In this document: piece after piece, positions 1-8,637 of the stretch | Numbering within the stretch: the first letter of the stretch is position 1 | Layout of the letters: every line of letters begins with the position of its first letter | DNA from: Bacteroidales bacterium | Lineage (GTDB): Bacteria; Bacteroidota; Bacteroidia; Bacteroidales; JAAYJT01 | NCBI GenBank assembly: GCA_014860575.1 | Contig: JACZJK010000056.1 | Span: forward strand, 1 to 64,000 | Length of the DNA stretch: 64,000 nt | Reading direction: 5' to 3' | Notes under the pieces: model-generated | The model's input: the letters and a program-made list of their open reading frames with translations, nothing else | Database searches by the model: none | Told to the model about the DNA's origin: nothing | Program-made: the position numbers and the translations under genes

Positions 1-2
1 AT

Positions 3-2042
3 TATGTTCATCCCGATTCTGTTGAAATCAAGGCCTTGTTGGCAGGCAATGATATTTTGATCCTTCCGGTAGACACCCCCCACGCTATCCGCAATATCAA
101 AAATGCAATAGACAAAGGAATTGTTTCAGAAACTTTGTTGGAAGAAAGGTGCCGGAAAGTACTGGCGTATAAATTTCGGTCAGGGCTTTATCGCAGGCCG
201 CAAATTACTGTAAGCAACCTCAATGTTGATTTGAACAGTGAGGAGGCCAAACTGCTTAACCGCCGTCTTATTGAAGCCACCCTGACAATCACAAAAAACA
301 GTGATAGCCTGCTGCCATTCATGCGGCCGGATACAATGAGGATCGCAACACTTGAGATCGGATCAAAGGGAAATGCATTCTCGGATCGCGTGGGCAATTA
401 TGCCAAAGCTACAACTTTTACAATGGATAAGGCGGCTTCTGAGGAGCAAATGAAAAGGTTGTTAAGCAATCTTGAGAATTACGATATGGTATTGGTTTGC
501 GTTCGAAGCACAGGTCAGGACCCTAAAGAATATGGCATCAGCAAACAAACCCGGAACTTTGTACAATCGCTGGGCAATAAAACCCGTGTGGTGTTGGTGC
601 TTGCCGGAAATCCCTACAGTCTTTCATTGTTTGAGCCTCTTGATAAAATCAGTGCAATCATGGTCGCTTATCACGATACTGATTTGAGTGTCGATCTGGC
701 AGCCCAGGCTTTATTTGGCGCTTTCCGGGTCACTGGCGAATTACCCGTAAGCACTACTGCCTCTTTGAAATCCGGTGATGGCTTCAGCACTGAATCATTG
801 CAGCGGCTCAAATACAGTGTTCCTGAAGAATGCGGGATCGAATCGGCATGGCTCAGAAATGTAGATTTGATTGCAATGAATGGGATCGCACAAAAAGCAT
901 ATCCTGGTTGCCGTGTAATGGCCGTGCTTGATGGCAGGGTGATTTTCGACAAAAGCTACGGCCATCATACCTACGACCGCAAACAGGAAGTGAAGTCAGA
1001 TGATATTTACGATGTGGCTTCACTTACAAAGATTGCTGCCACAACCTTATCGGTCATGTATTTACAACAACATGGATTGATTGATATTGACCAGCGGGTG
1101 TCTCATTACCTTCCTGAGCTTCAGCAAACTGATAAGCGTAACATCATTATCCGAGACCTGATGGCCCATCAGGCCAACATACAGTCATGGATACCTTTTT
1201 ACAAAAAATATTTAACAAACAATGTTCTTGATCCCGCGGTTTTTAGCACTAAAAAGGATAATGATTTCAGCATCGAAGTGGCCAAGGATTTGTATATGAA
1301 CAACAACTACCTTCCATATATTTTTGACACTATTGCGACTTCTCCTTTGCTTAAGAAACAAGGATATTTATACAGTGACCTCGGATTTTACTGGCTCAAA
1401 GAAATTGTGGAACGCGTTTCAGGAATGCCTTTTGACGTTTTCAACAATACATATTTTTATGAACCACTTGGAATGCACAACACGGTTTTCAATGCGCATA
1501 AACATTTCGGTTTGAACCGCATAGTTCCGACTGAAGATGATAAGGAATTCAGGAAACAGCTACTGCATGGCTTTGTTCATGATCCGGGCGCCGCAATGAT
1601 GGGTGGAGTTGCCGGTCATGCCGGCTTGTTTTCAACCGCAAATGATCTTGCTATTGTAATGCAAATGTTGATGAATGGGGGTTCGTACGGAGGCAAGCAA
1701 TATTTTGCACCACATGTGCTGGATGAATTTACCCGTACACAAAGTCCGCTGAATGATAACCGTCGAGGCCTGGGTTTCGATAAGCCCCAACTGAAGCGAG
1801 AAAAAGATGGCCCCACAAGTTTGTCGGTTTCTAATTCCAGCTTTGGTCACTCAGGTTTTACGGGTGTTTATGCCTGGGCTGACCCGGAAGTCAACCTGGT
1901 GTACATTTTCCTGTCCAACAGGGTTCATCCTTCGGCAACTCCGAATAATCTTGGTAAACTCAACATCCGCACTGCAATTCATCAGGTGTTTTATGATGCC
2001 ATCGAAAAAAGGAATGCGGCAGGGATTTACCATTTGGAATGA
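3..2042 (+). CDS. GH3 glycosidase-serine hydrolase fusion, 5' truncated
   Basis: The reading frame is open to the left edge, so the N-terminal GH3 barrel lies outside. The visible start resembles the end of a GH3 N-terminal domain (LLAGNDILILP, then a helical segment ending in a YRRP-like stretch). A GH3 C-terminal-like domain follows. From about residue 290 it is a class C beta-lactamase/serine hydrolase domain: the SLTK motif (Ser-x-x-Lys nucleophile) near residue 326, YSDLG in the Tyr-x-Asn position, and HSGFTG near residue 603 in the Lys/His-Thr-Gly position. GH3-beta-lactamase fusions of about 1000 residues are known in Bacteroidota and are presumed to act on cell-wall sugars or amides. 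The exact substrate cannot be told. It is host DNA, convergent with the next gene across 26 bp. Confidence 0.85.
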   Translation, partial: YVHPDSVEIKALLAGNDILILPVDTPHAIRNIKNAIDKGIVSETLLEERCRKVLAYKFRSGLYRRPQITVSNLNVDLNSEEAKLLNRRLIEATLTITKNSDSLLPFMRPDTMRIATLEIGSKGNAFSDRVGNYAKATTFTMDKAASEEQMKRLLSNLENYDMVLVCVRSTGQDPKEYGISKQTRNFVQSLGNKTRVVLVLAGNPYSLSLFEPLDKISAIMVAYHDTDLSVDLAAQALFGAFRVTGELPVSTTASLKSGDGFSTESLQRLKYSVPEECGIESAWLRNVDLIAMNGIAQKAYPGCRVMAVLDGRVIFDKSYGHHTYDRKQEVKSDDIYDVASLTKIAATTLSVMYLQQHGLIDIDQRVSHYLPELQQTDKRNIIIRDLMAHQANIQSWIPFYKKYLTNNVLDPAVFSTKKDNDFSIEVAKDLYMNNNYLPYIFDTIATSPLLKKQGYLYSDLGFYWLKEIVERVSGMPFDVFNNTYFYEPLGMHNTVFNAHKHFGLNRIVPTEDDKEFRKQLLHGFVHDPGAAMMGGVAGHAGLFSTANDLAIVMQMLMNGGSYGGKQYFAPHVLDEFTRTQSPLNDNRRGLGFDKPQLKREKDGPTSLSVSNSSFGHSGFTGVYAWADPEVNLVYIFLSNRVHPSATPNNLGKLNIRTAIHQVFYDAIEKRNAAGIYHLE

Positions 2043-2068
2043 TGATTTGAATTGAATGATGCAAGCGC

Positions 2069-5000
2069 CTAGTAAACCACAATCCGCTTACTTTCAATCC
2101 GCGTTCCACCGTCATACAGGCTCATAATATAAATGCCGGCAGGGTAATCTTTTAGTGATACCAGCAACTGGTTTTGCAATTTGCCCAGTTTTATCGAACT
2201 CAGATTCCGCCCTTCTGCACTGGTAATGATAATTTGTTGGTCATCGTTTTGCGATGGGTTCAGGATGCTAAGATCATAATCCACCAAAATATAATCCAGC
2301 GCAGGATTTGGAAAGACATTCATAATTGAAATCCTGGGGGGATATTCAACAATATCAGGAGGCTTAGAGGGTGGAGCTTCAGATTGCTTTGGGTAAATAA
2401 GATGTGGTTCGTAAGTAAGAGCGTCTGCGGAAATTAAGATGTTTCGGGCGTAAGTTGCGGCCGGTTCTAAGCCGGTATTTCTGATCCCGAACAACCATTG
2501 AATGGTGACGCTGTCGGGGACTAGCAGGTTTTTTCTTTGCAGCGAGAGAAAATACATTTTTTCTATCATGGATTTTACATTGCCATGAGCTGCAGCTTCG
2601 CTGGTGTTAAAAGCAAACCTGGCCGGCATGGCATTGAGAGTTCCGCTGGCATCAAAAATATTTCCCTGCTCCATAAGCATCATGGCTGCTATATACCAGT
2701 ATTCCGGTAAAGCTTGTTCAAGTAATAGAGTTAGAAGCTCATCGTCAGTTCCGGGATCATATGAATCATTCATTAAATGCAGCATCAGTTGCATTAGCGT
2801 TTGTTGAAGGCCCGCTTTTGTATTCAGGATTTCAGCCTCTAATGCTTCCCTTGCAGATAATGATTGCTTTCCAAGAATAACAATTTCAGCAAAATCATCC
2901 TTCAATTTACCGAACCGGGAAATCAGCGCTGCATTTAGCTGTGGCGATTTGGAGGCATGGGAATTTGCTTTTATGATTTCACGGATCATAAAATCTGGCA
3001 AGACATGACGCAGACCGATGGCGCTTATTAAAACGGTATCAGACAGCCAGGGCGAAAAGTTGAGCAATAGTCGGCGCAATTCGATTGCATCACCAGGATG
3101 GCTCAGATTTATTTTTTGTAAAAGTAATTCCGTATCCCCACCATCAATTAGCCGCTGGTATTTATCAAGCTTTTCTTGAAGTAGGACCAACCTGGTTTCG
3201 TAATTAATTCTTAGCTCATGGTAATCCGGTTCGAACCACTTATTCATTGTTGAAGTACAAGACGCTGGTTTGAAATAGGGCTTGTTATTTGGCAGCAGGA
3301 ACACAGCATTTGGAGTGAGTTGGGTTGGTTTTACAAGCGCCTCTGTACTAGTGGTATTAGGATAAAAATACACCATTGGTTTTCCATGAACGTAAAAATG
3401 TGACTCCCATAAATCAGAGTTCAGGAAAGTATTTCCACCCAGTGCATTTGTGCTGTTTCCAATCCCTCCCTGGTAATGTGCAATACCTGAGGGACCCGTC
3501 GAAGTACTGTCGTGGATCACCAAAATAGCATGTCGGTTCAGGCCAAAATCATTGCAACTAATGCAGAGCCCAGAGTAATTGTCACGGCCGCGGTTTTGGT
3601 TCATGGCATGAATCGCAATGTACAAGGAATCAAATTGGTTGTTGTAAAGCACATTGCTGTGTGAACCGGTATTGTTAAATGCAATACCAGTTGCGGAGCC
3701 ACTGCCAAAAGATGTTCCTGAGTAATTGCCAGTAAATTGATTTTCGGTTATCTGAAACCCATATACAGGGCCATCCACATATAAACCGCTTTTTCTCGGT
3801 TTCGAAGAACTGAGATTTTGGATCTTAAAATCCGATCCCACTATCGAAAAGTTATAATTTGCGCTGGAAAAGATGCCGAGGGTGTTGTTGACAAAAAGTG
3901 CGTTTTCAACAGCAAATGTTTTTTCTGAGCCGGTTCCAAGGGCTTTAATGCCATATCGAAGGTTTTCAAACCTGCTGGCTTGAGTTTGCTTTGATATGGT
4001 TGAACGATCAGCACCGTATTCTCCAACCCTGAAACTTGAATTGAGGCTTAAAATTCCGGTTGTTGAAGCATTCAGCGTTGGCGGCTGGGAAAAGATGTTT
4101 CCATTGATTTCCAAGCCCCTTACGCCAATTAATTTAATGAAATCCATCTGGCTGAAAAGCATACTGGTGCAATTGAAACCGCAGTTCTCAATCCTGCTGG
4201 CATTGTTAAGGATCAAACCGTTTTCATGATTGAGGTTCTCATATGGTGCCAGAAAGATTCCTGTTTGGTTGTTATTGAAAAAGGCCATGTTTGCAACTAC
4301 AATTCCACCTCCAAAAGCCGGGTCAATATCTGTAGCATCCGTTTCAAAAGTTTCGCTGAATGTCTTTCCGGCCAATACGCCAATGATTGCGTTTTCGATC
4401 AATGCACGGTCAGAAATATAGAGCAGACCTTGCGCACCGGGTTCCAACTGGCTTTTTTTTGCATCGCCCCACACTTCAATACCACTCCAGGCTTGGTTCG
4501 CACAAAGATTTGTAAGCTTGCTGTCGGCAATCGATAGGCTGGCGCCTCTTTCCACAATAAGTTTTTTGCCCGCTGCAAAGCGAAGTTCACTTCCACCACT
4601 CAGATTGAAAACTGCGGCCGAATCAATGCGCAGGTCTTCAGTATAATTGTAAGTTACATTGTTCCACTCAACATTTCCCTGGATGAGAAAAGTTGGCGGC
4701 GCTGCAATTACAGTATGCTCAAAATTTGCTGGTGTGAACTCCATGCAGTTTCCTGTGCTGAACCCAAAACTAAATTGAAGGTTCTGCATAGAGTCAATAA
4801 TAAAAAATGCACCAGGATGAAGGCAGATTTCAGCAAAGCCCTGGATAGCCAACATTCCCCCGTTGCGTATTTCAATGGTTGCGCAGCTTTCAATTTCGAG
4901 CCTGCCGCCGGGTTTAATGGTTGTGTTGCCGCCGTCAATGATGTAATGGCCACCTTGCTCAATGAGCAAAGTGCCAGAATTTTCAATATTTGTCATGGCA

Positions 5001-7084
5001 TTTTGACGCTGCTCAAAAACTCCTCCCGAAGCAACGCGCAGGAAGCTTCCGTTGGTTATGCTTAGTAATCCGCCTTCGGATAGAAAATGGCTTCCGGATT
5101 CCAGCAGCAAAGTACTATTATTATCCAGTTTCACTGTTGATTCATCGTGTTGAACCATGAGTGAACCACCGGCACAGCGCAATTGTGTTGGCGCAGAAAA
5201 CATTCCGCTGACAGGATGACGATAAATGCTGCCCGCTGTACCGCTCTGATCGAGCAGGAGTGTGGCACCTGGTTTCACATAAAGCATTTCGTGAAGCACA
5301 ATCTGCCCCGTCCAGCGAACTTCAGTGTGCAGGTCATAGTTGTCCCACGAAATGTCTACCAGGTAATCATCTTCATCAATTGGGGTCATAGCGATCTTCA
5401 GGCCTGAAATATAGACCTCAGGCAAATTTCTGAACGTTTCAACCGTCTCAGTAAGCCTGGTGTTATTTTCCACATACGGGCTGTGGTAGTATGTTGCCGT
5501 ATTAAACGGCGCTGGATTTGTGTTCAGGCTCATTTCATTAAACCCCTGAAAAGCATTGATGTCGCTCATCAGGTAGGGCAGGTGTTTGACAGTATCATTC
5601 GGGGAATGGAAATAAGTTTTTGCCATCGCATTTTTAGCATGGATGCCTGGCTTCAAAGTGTCATCGCCGGGGATATCAAGAAAATACGCACTAAGATCAT
5701 TATTACCTGACAATGGATTGGGCGATTGATCGGCAAAATAGTCGAACGCTCCTGTACCAACACAACTGCCGGGGATCGTGCCTTTATACACCTGATCATA
5801 AAATCCGTTGGCACAAATCATTTTCAGGTTATCAGTATCATGGCCCGGGTAAACAATTCCAGTTGAACCGTCAATTGTATCTTTTCCAACCTGATAGTAG
5901 GCATAAATACCTTTCTTTGCCTGGGGCCGGCATTCAGGGTTGGTGTTGGAATATTGCAGGAAATTCAGCGTGCTGTCAAGCATTTTATGGTTTTCAAGCC
6001 AGATGTACTGGTTGGATGCCGGCGCCTGAATAAAAGGAAGTTTAATGCGAACCACATCTCCGCTTGTTATAAAATCGCGGAGCATAAAAGACTGGTTTCC
6101 ATTTTCCCTGCTAATGTCTGAAATAACTCCCAATGCTGTAATGGGCCAGCTGGTAGTGTTCTCATCACTCATCCATCCAACCCTGAAGCGATCAAACCCA
6201 TTGCAGTTCACCAGGCCGGAGCTTGCGGCACCCATCAGTCCATAACCATATTGAATAGCCGGAAAGCACATTTTGCCTCCCCAGCTATGCCCGCCCGAAG
6301 TGTGAAAACTATTTGGGCCAAAGATCAGATGAGAAAATTCATGAATGATGATCGAGGTTGGATTCAGAGAAATATCAATATTTCCGACACATTGAACAGA
6401 GGATTGAAGCGCAGAATATGTTTCTCCATCGCTGGTTTTTAACCTGATCCAATCGCCTGCGCCTGCTGAACCGTTTCCGGGCCAGTAATCACCATATCCG
6501 GACCGGGCATTTCTGATTATGAAATGCACAAGGTCAAATTTGGTTGGGTCAGAACTTGCGTAATCCTGAATGCTGTTGTAACCGTTTAGTGTATTCAGTC
6601 CTCCATTTAGGTTGATCATTTGCATCACGCTGTCAAGAAGCGGGATGGATTTGAATTCTCCACCCAGGCTGACGCTGCTGTGCTTAATGTTCACAATCAT
6701 GAAATCGCCTGTTAGAATCAGCTTGTTGAAAGATGATTCGGCAAAGAGTTTTGTGAACATTCCGTGAATGTTTTCAGGATCGTATTCAACATCAATAAAA
6801 TCAGTAAGATAAGTTGGCCAGGAAGCCGTATCAACATTGATGCCTTCGGTTTGCGACTGAGGCCAGATTTCATTGCTTGCCACAGAATCGGCAACAGAGG
6901 CATCATAAATAATATTCACATAAATGAAAAGCGAGCGGTACGAACCATGCGGCGACAACATAAAACCATTCCAACTCCTGGGCAGTGAAGCGCTGTTTTT
7001 ATCAACCTCACATAAAGCAGTGTTGCTGCACAAAAGCAGTGATATCAGGAAAATAAAAAGTCGCGGCAGGAGTTTGAAACACAT
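2069..7084 (-). CDS. T9SS-exported metalloprotease with beta-helix region
   Basis: A 1671-residue secreted protein. Residues 1-25 form a Sec signal peptide. A zinc metalloprotease motif HEFSH lies near residue 247, followed by Gly/His-rich sequence (FHTSGGHSWGG) as in M6-like peptidases. Residues about 600-1250 are rich in short repeats with Asn/Gly turns (GSLMVQHDESTVKL, NSGTLLIEQGGHYII), suggesting a right-handed beta-helix. The last 85 residues are a T9SS sorting domain (VFPNPALDYILVDYDL start, AGIYIMSLYDG, ending KRIVVY). It should therefore cross the outer membrane through T9SS and be attached to the surface or released. A role in protein or glycan degradation is inference. It is the main evidence that the host is Bacteroidota. 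Confidence 0.85.
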   Translation of the reverse strand: MCFKLLPRLFIFLISLLLCSNTALCEVDKNSASLPRSWNGFMLSPHGSYRSLFIYVNIIYDASVADSVASNEIWPQSQTEGINVDTASWPTYLTDFIDVEYDPENIHGMFTKLFAESSFNKLILTGDFMIVNIKHSSVSLGGEFKSIPLLDSVMQMINLNGGLNTLNGYNSIQDYASSDPTKFDLVHFIIRNARSGYGDYWPGNGSAGAGDWIRLKTSDGETYSALQSSVQCVGNIDISLNPTSIIIHEFSHLIFGPNSFHTSGGHSWGGKMCFPAIQYGYGLMGAASSGLVNCNGFDRFRVGWMSDENTTSWPITALGVISDISRENGNQSFMLRDFITSGDVVRIKLPFIQAPASNQYIWLENHKMLDSTLNFLQYSNTNPECRPQAKKGIYAYYQVGKDTIDGSTGIVYPGHDTDNLKMICANGFYDQVYKGTIPGSCVGTGAFDYFADQSPNPLSGNNDLSAYFLDIPGDDTLKPGIHAKNAMAKTYFHSPNDTVKHLPYLMSDINAFQGFNEMSLNTNPAPFNTATYYHSPYVENNTRLTETVETFRNLPEVYISGLKIAMTPIDEDDYLVDISWDNYDLHTEVRWTGQIVLHEMLYVKPGATLLLDQSGTAGSIYRHPVSGMFSAPTQLRCAGGSLMVQHDESTVKLDNNSTLLLESGSHFLSEGGLLSITNGSFLRVASGGVFEQRQNAMTNIENSGTLLIEQGGHYIIDGGNTTIKPGGRLEIESCATIEIRNGGMLAIQGFAEICLHPGAFFIIDSMQNLQFSFGFSTGNCMEFTPANFEHTVIAAPPTFLIQGNVEWNNVTYNYTEDLRIDSAAVFNLSGGSELRFAAGKKLIVERGASLSIADSKLTNLCANQAWSGIEVWGDAKKSQLEPGAQGLLYISDRALIENAIIGVLAGKTFSETFETDATDIDPAFGGGIVVANMAFFNNNQTGIFLAPYENLNHENGLILNNASRIENCGFNCTSMLFSQMDFIKLIGVRGLEINGNIFSQPPTLNASTTGILSLNSSFRVGEYGADRSTISKQTQASRFENLRYGIKALGTGSEKTFAVENALFVNNTLGIFSSANYNFSIVGSDFKIQNLSSSKPRKSGLYVDGPVYGFQITENQFTGNYSGTSFGSGSATGIAFNNTGSHSNVLYNNQFDSLYIAIHAMNQNRGRDNYSGLCISCNDFGLNRHAILVIHDSTSTGPSGIAHYQGGIGNSTNALGGNTFLNSDLWESHFYVHGKPMVYFYPNTTSTEALVKPTQLTPNAVFLLPNNKPYFKPASCTSTMNKWFEPDYHELRINYETRLVLLQEKLDKYQRLIDGGDTELLLQKINLSHPGDAIELRRLLLNFSPWLSDTVLISAIGLRHVLPDFMIREIIKANSHASKSPQLNAALISRFGKLKDDFAEIVILGKQSLSAREALEAEILNTKAGLQQTLMQLMLHLMNDSYDPGTDDELLTLLLEQALPEYWYIAAMMLMEQGNIFDASGTLNAMPARFAFNTSEAAAHGNVKSMIEKMYFLSLQRKNLLVPDSVTIQWLFGIRNTGLEPAATYARNILISADALTYEPHLIYPKQSEAPPSKPPDIVEYPPRISIMNVFPNPALDYILVDYDLSILNPSQNDDQQIIITSAEGRNLSSIKLGKLQNQLLVSLKDYPAGIYIMSLYDGGTRIESKRIVVY

Positions 7085-7197
7085 CGGTGAAAAAAGGATA
7101 TTGATTGAGAGTGTAAAGCTAATGGTTATTATCCGAATTTGAACACGGCAATTAGTTGATCAGATCAAATTCGATAATAAGAAGCCTCGCCTCGGGG

Positions 7198-7229
7198 CTT
7201 GTCCATCTCTCAGAAAATTTATACATTTG
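7198..7229 (+). promoter_or_regulatory. Bacteroidota promoter of tRNA-Leu
   Basis: A perfect -7 box TACATTTG (consensus TAnnTTTG) lies at 7222-7229, with TTG at 7199-7201 as the -33 element and a 20-nt spacer. The tRNA begins 17 nt downstream of the -7 box. Confidence 0.7.
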
Positions 7230-7246
7230 CACCCGCTTTCAAATTT

Positions 7247-7328
7247 GCGGATGTGGCGTAATTGGTAGCCGCGCCAGACTTAGGATCTGGTGCCGAAAGG
7301 CGTAGGGGTTCGAGTCCCCTCTTCCGCA
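7247..7328 (+). tRNA. tRNA-Leu (anticodon UAG)
   Basis: A class II tRNA of 82 nt. Acceptor GCGGATG/CTTCCGC, D arm GCG...CGC, anticodon stem CCAGA/TCTGG around loop CTTAGGA (anticodon TAG), long variable arm TGCCGAAAGGCGT, T arm AGGGG-TTCGAGT-CCCCT, discriminator A. No CCA is encoded. The sixth acceptor pair is T-T (position 6 against 67), whereas a normal partner would be A. The integrase gene starts 76 nt downstream, so this is the likely attachment site. Confidence 0.95.
7295..7328 (+). other. candidate attL core (3' end of tRNA-Leu)
   Basis: Tyrosine integrases commonly recombine within the 3' half of a tRNA gene, and the phage supplies a replacement 3' end. The tRNA here is intact, directly precedes an integrase, and carries an acceptor-stem mismatch that fits a phage-supplied 3' end. 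No second copy is present in the window, so the core length cannot be measured. Confidence 0.5.
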
Positions 7329-7369
7329 CGAAAACGCTATAAATAGTTCTAAAAGAAATAGTTGCGCAT

Positions 7370-7396
7370 ACGGTTTGTAATTACAGACAAAACCGT
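7370..7396. repeat. inverted repeat upstream of integrase
   Basis: ACGGTTT at 7370-7376 and AAACCGT at 7390-7396 form a 7-bp inverted repeat between the tRNA and the integrase start. It could be an integrase arm site or an operator. Function is inference only. Confidence 0.35.
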
Positions 7397-7404
7397 TTTC
7401 CTGA

Positions 7405-8637
7405 ATGCCTGTTAAATCAAGCAATCCACAACAAATGAGCAGACAAAAACTGATAATCATGCCGCAACTGCATGATTATAAAGGCGATCTTACAAAGCAG
7501 TGGTTTGTTTTTTACTCCCTACGAAACCCGTCTACTGGCAAGATGCAGCGCTTCCGGGAATACAAAGGTTTTTCAGGATTTAAGACTAAAGAAGCCAAAC
7601 ACCGATGGGCTAAAAAGCTCATTGAAGAGTTACGTTTGAAATTGAAAAACGGCTGGAACCCTTTTACAGGTGATCAGAAAGTAATTTATACTGACAACCT
7701 GGAATATCAGCATATAGCTAAAGAGTATGGCCGGCAGCGATCGAGCATCCGGGATATCAGATTCTATGCATCAAGGTTCCTGGATCAAAAGAAAAAGGAA
7801 GTAAGGCCCTCAACCTACACAACATATAAAAGCAAGTTCAGGTACCTTGAAAACTTTATAAAGAATAAAGACTTGTCTGGATCTCACCCTGCGGCATTTT
7901 CAAAAAAACATGCCGATGCTTTCATTGATTATCTTCAAACAGATAGGGGTATCGGAAACAAAAGCATTAATGAATATACTACATTGATGCGATCGCTATG
8001 GAACTTCATGATAGATGAGCAGGCAATTAAAGAGAATGTTTTTAGTCGTGTGAAGCGCTTACCAGGTAAATCCAATAAGCCGCGTATCTACAACGAAACG
8101 CTGATAAAAAAGCTTGTGACGATCATGGAAAGTATGGATCCGCAAATGCTGATAGTTATAAAAATGATTTTTAACTGTCTAATCCGACCCGGGGAGCTTC
8201 GCAAGCTCAAGATAAAAAACATAGATTTTTCACGCGGACGGATCACGGTACCGGCTGAAATTGCGAAAACAAACAAGCAACGCATTGTTGACATACCGGA
8301 TTACTTCCTGCAGGAGCTTATTGATAAAAAGTATGAGAGAGCTTCAGGAAATCATTTTATCATAGGCGTTAATGGCGAACCGGCAGCCCGGATGGTTGGC
8401 CGCAACTACATGTATAACCGGTTTAAAAATATAAGAAAAGAGGCCGGGTTAAGCCAGGAGTATTGGTTGTATGCATTCAAGCATACTGGTATGGTTGAGT
8501 TAAAATTGGCCGGAACCGACTGGCTTGAGATCATGAACCAGGCAGGGCACCAGAGTTTGGATCAAACAATAGAATATACACAGGAATTGATGGGCACAAG
8601 TTCTGTGAAGATTAAGAAAGAGGGCCCTAGGATCTAA
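7405..8637 (+). CDS. int: tyrosine recombinase, phage integrase
   Basis: 410 residues. A SAM-like core-binding domain lies at about 140-220 (TYTTYKSKFRYLENF) and the catalytic domain at about 225-400. Visible catalytic residues are Arg261 (LIRPGELR), His382 (AGHQSL) and the nucleophile Tyr391 (TIEYTQ). The usual His-x-x-Arg box is replaced by YAFKHTG (Lys359-His360), a variant I recall from many Bacteroidota integrases. It should integrate and excise the element at the adjacent tRNA-Leu. The ATG at 7405 gives the longest form; ATGs at 7435 and 7459 are alternatives. It is the main + strand gene of the prophage, and its stop overlaps the stop of the convergent tail gene by 4 bp. Confidence 0.93.
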   Translation: MPVKSSNPQQMSRQKLIIMPQLHDYKGDLTKQWFVFYSLRNPSTGKMQRFREYKGFSGFKTKEAKHRWAKKLIEELRLKLKNGWNPFTGDQKVIYTDNLEYQHIAKEYGRQRSSIRDIRFYASRFLDQKKKEVRPSTYTTYKSKFRYLENFIKNKDLSGSHPAAFSKKHADAFIDYLQTDRGIGNKSINEYTTLMRSLWNFMIDEQAIKENVFSRVKRLPGKSNKPRIYNETLIKKLVTIMESMDPQMLIVIKMIFNCLIRPGELRKLKIKNIDFSRGRITVPAEIAKTNKQRIVDIPDYFLQELIDKKYERASGNHFIIGVNGEPAARMVGRNYMYNRFKNIRKEAGLSQEYWLYAFKHTGMVELKLAGTDWLEIMNQAGHQSLDQTIEYTQELMGTSSVKIKKEGPRI

